This document shows positions 24,689 through 25,770 of a DNA stretch of 25,770 bases, piece after piece. Numbering within the stretch: position 1 is the first letter of the stretch; every line of letters begins with the position of its first letter. Source of the DNA: JAYZDF01 sp036337945 (GTDB lineage Bacteria > Myxococcota > Kuafuiibacteriia > Kuafuiibacteriales > Kuafuiibacteriaceae); assembly GCA_036337945.1 (NCBI GenBank), contig JAYZDF010000127.1, positions 1-25,770 of the forward strand, written 5' to 3'. The notes beneath the pieces were generated by a model. It was given only the letters and a program-made list of their open reading frames with translations. It had not been told where the DNA came from and searched no databases. The translations under genes and the position numbers were made by a program.

Positions 24689-25675
24689 ATGTCTAACAAG
24701 CTAAACATTCGTCCCTACGAACCAGGCGACGAAACTCAAATAGTCGAATTGTTTCGGGAAGTATTTGAAACAGATACTCCTATCGAACACTGGCGTTGGA
24801 AGTATAATGAAAATCCCGCGCACGCCAGCAACATTATCTCGCTAGCTTTTGACTCAAATCAAAAGTTGATTGGACATTTTGCAGGGCAAGCTCACTTTCT
24901 GAATGTAAACGGCAAAACCAAGAAACTGATCAACTGCGTTGATGGCTTCGTAGCACCGGAACATAAGAATTCATTTGTGTTTGCTGCCGTAAACAAAGCC
25001 TTCAGAGAACAGCTCTCACAAACTGCGATTAAGCTATCCCTAACGGTCGCAGGTGACGAATCGTTAAAGTACATCATGATGCTTGGAACTAATCTGGGCC
25101 AGCTAGAGCGGTATGTTATTGACTTTGAAAACTCGTATGACGTCACCAACTTTAATTCTATTTTGGCTTCGCAGCAAAAGGGTCAAGACAAATTAGAACT
25201 GAAGACTTCAGCCCATTATCTTGATGAGTTTGGTTCTATTTGGAAAACGATGGCAAGCAAGGAAATTCTCTCGTATCGCCGTGATGCCGACTACCTAAAG
25301 TGGAGATACGACAGCAATCCAAGCGAACAATATGAGTACCTTTACCTCGTCAGAAACAACAAGGTTGTCGCTTTCCTCGTCCTTAAGAAAGCAAAGCAAC
25401 AATGTTTCATTTGTGACATCCAATCGATGTTTAAATCGACCGACCTCGCCCAGATTCTACTTTGCGAGGCGGTCAAAGCACTTCGCGATGACTATCGACT
25501 CGTAAAGTTCATCTCAATGGACCAATACTACTCTCGTCAAATCTTTCGTAATGTTCGAACCGCAAACACTTTTGACAACCATGTTTTTGCACTTTCTAAC
25601 GACACCGAAACCAAGTCTCTTTTCGAAAACGATAAAAATTGGTCGATTCTCCTATCAGACCATGACATGATTTAG
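24689..25675 (+). CDS. GNAT-family acyl/acetyltransferase-like protein
   Basis: From the ATG at 24689 the product has 328 residues. The open frame extends upstream into the desaturase gene, but the ATG two bases after that stop codon gives the natural start and implies coupled translation. The N-terminal domain begins NIRPYEPGDETQIVELFREV, a typical GNAT first strand and helix, followed by HWRWKYNENP (34-43) and LIGHFAGQA. A second half repeats the theme with LKWRYDSNP (about 203-211) and YLYLVRNNKVVAFLVLKK, suggesting two GNAT-like lobes. The 'W.WKY..NP' signature is typical of GNAT proteins found in polysaccharide and lipid loci (Acetyltransf_9-like). The acyl-CoA or acyl-carrier donor and the acceptor amine are unknown. 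It is cytosolic with no signal peptide. Confidence 0.8.
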   Translation: MSNKLNIRPYEPGDETQIVELFREVFETDTPIEHWRWKYNENPAHASNIISLAFDSNQKLIGHFAGQAHFLNVNGKTKKLINCVDGFVAPEHKNSFVFAAVNKAFREQLSQTAIKLSLTVAGDESLKYIMMLGTNLGQLERYVIDFENSYDVTNFNSILASQQKGQDKLELKTSAHYLDEFGSIWKTMASKEILSYRRDADYLKWRYDSNPSEQYEYLYLVRNNKVVAFLVLKKAKQQCFICDIQSMFKSTDLAQILLCEAVKALRDDYRLVKFISMDQYYSRQIFRNVRTANTFDNHVFALSNDTETKSLFENDKNWSILLSDHDMI

Positions 25676-25693
25676 GACCTAGATTAGATTCGT

Positions 25694-25770
25694 TTACGAA
25701 CCAATCGCGATCACGATAAGACTCATGCTGATTGAGACACAGACAAACATCGTACAAGCCTCTGCTGACC
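25694..25770 (-). CDS. Possible 3' end of a membrane protein gene (partial)
   Basis: The minus-strand frame enters from the right edge and ends at TAA 25696-25694. It encodes about 24 residues, the last of which are hydrophobic (MFVCVSISMSLIVIAIGS), like a C-terminal membrane helix. Only the end is inside the window, so no family can be named and chance is possible. Confidence 0.35.
   Translation of the reverse strand, partial: SAEACTMFVCVSISMSLIVIAIGS

Overview
The window looks like chromosomal DNA from a Myxococcota-like (deltaproteobacterial) Gram-negative bacterium. This is inferred from protein architecture, not from a marker gene. The supporting features are several large secreted lipoproteins with Asp/Ala/Gly-rich linkers, RCC1-type and FG-GAP-like repeats, EGF-like modules, LamG plus SUMF1 (FGE-sulfatase) domains, a signal-peptide/TPR/C-terminal-helix protein, a Cys-rich Sel1 protein, a GspE ATPase and a hybrid histidine kinase. 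I saw no rRNA, tRNA, CRISPR array, transposase or phage gene. Gene density is moderate, with many spacers of 300-660 bases.

Layout. 176-1162 (-): divergent DXD-type glycosyltransferase-like protein. 1823-5794 (-): very large lipoprotein with LamG and two SUMF1 domains. 6002-8419 (+): TPR protein, small membrane protein and Hcp-like Sel1 protein. 8609-10135 (+): GspE-type ATPase. 10366-12237 (-): GC-rich hybrid histidine kinase. 12609-13523 (-): cytosolic protein of a mostly protist-like family with an ISH.WG motif. 13746-15317 (-): seven-repeat beta-propeller lipoprotein. 15675-16106 (-): small two-Cys lipoprotein. 16653-17267 (-): membrane protein. 17705-20473 (+): RCC1/EGF lipoprotein. 20961-21509 (+): unrecognised protein. 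21511-25675: envelope lipid/glycan group made of a desaturase, a glycosyltransferase, a second desaturase and a GNAT protein.

How the genes relate. Most are single transcription units. The clearest operon is the second desaturase plus the GNAT protein, with two bases between stop and start. The dominant theme is the cell surface: four lipoproteins, three of them large and built from repeats, and envelope-lipid or glycan enzymes at the right end.

The most unusual observations are four. (1) A dispersed, hairpin-capable repeat of about 31 bases occurs in at least seven intergenic positions in both orientations. (2) The GC-rich histidine kinase lies between two inverted copies of that repeat, next to what looks like the relic end of a Cys-rich gene. 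(3) In the RCC1/EGF lipoprotein, an EGF module appears to be split by a complete seven-blade propeller. (4) The protist-like ISH.WG protein is unexpected in a bacterial setting. No complete, clearly new multi-gene system was demonstrated.
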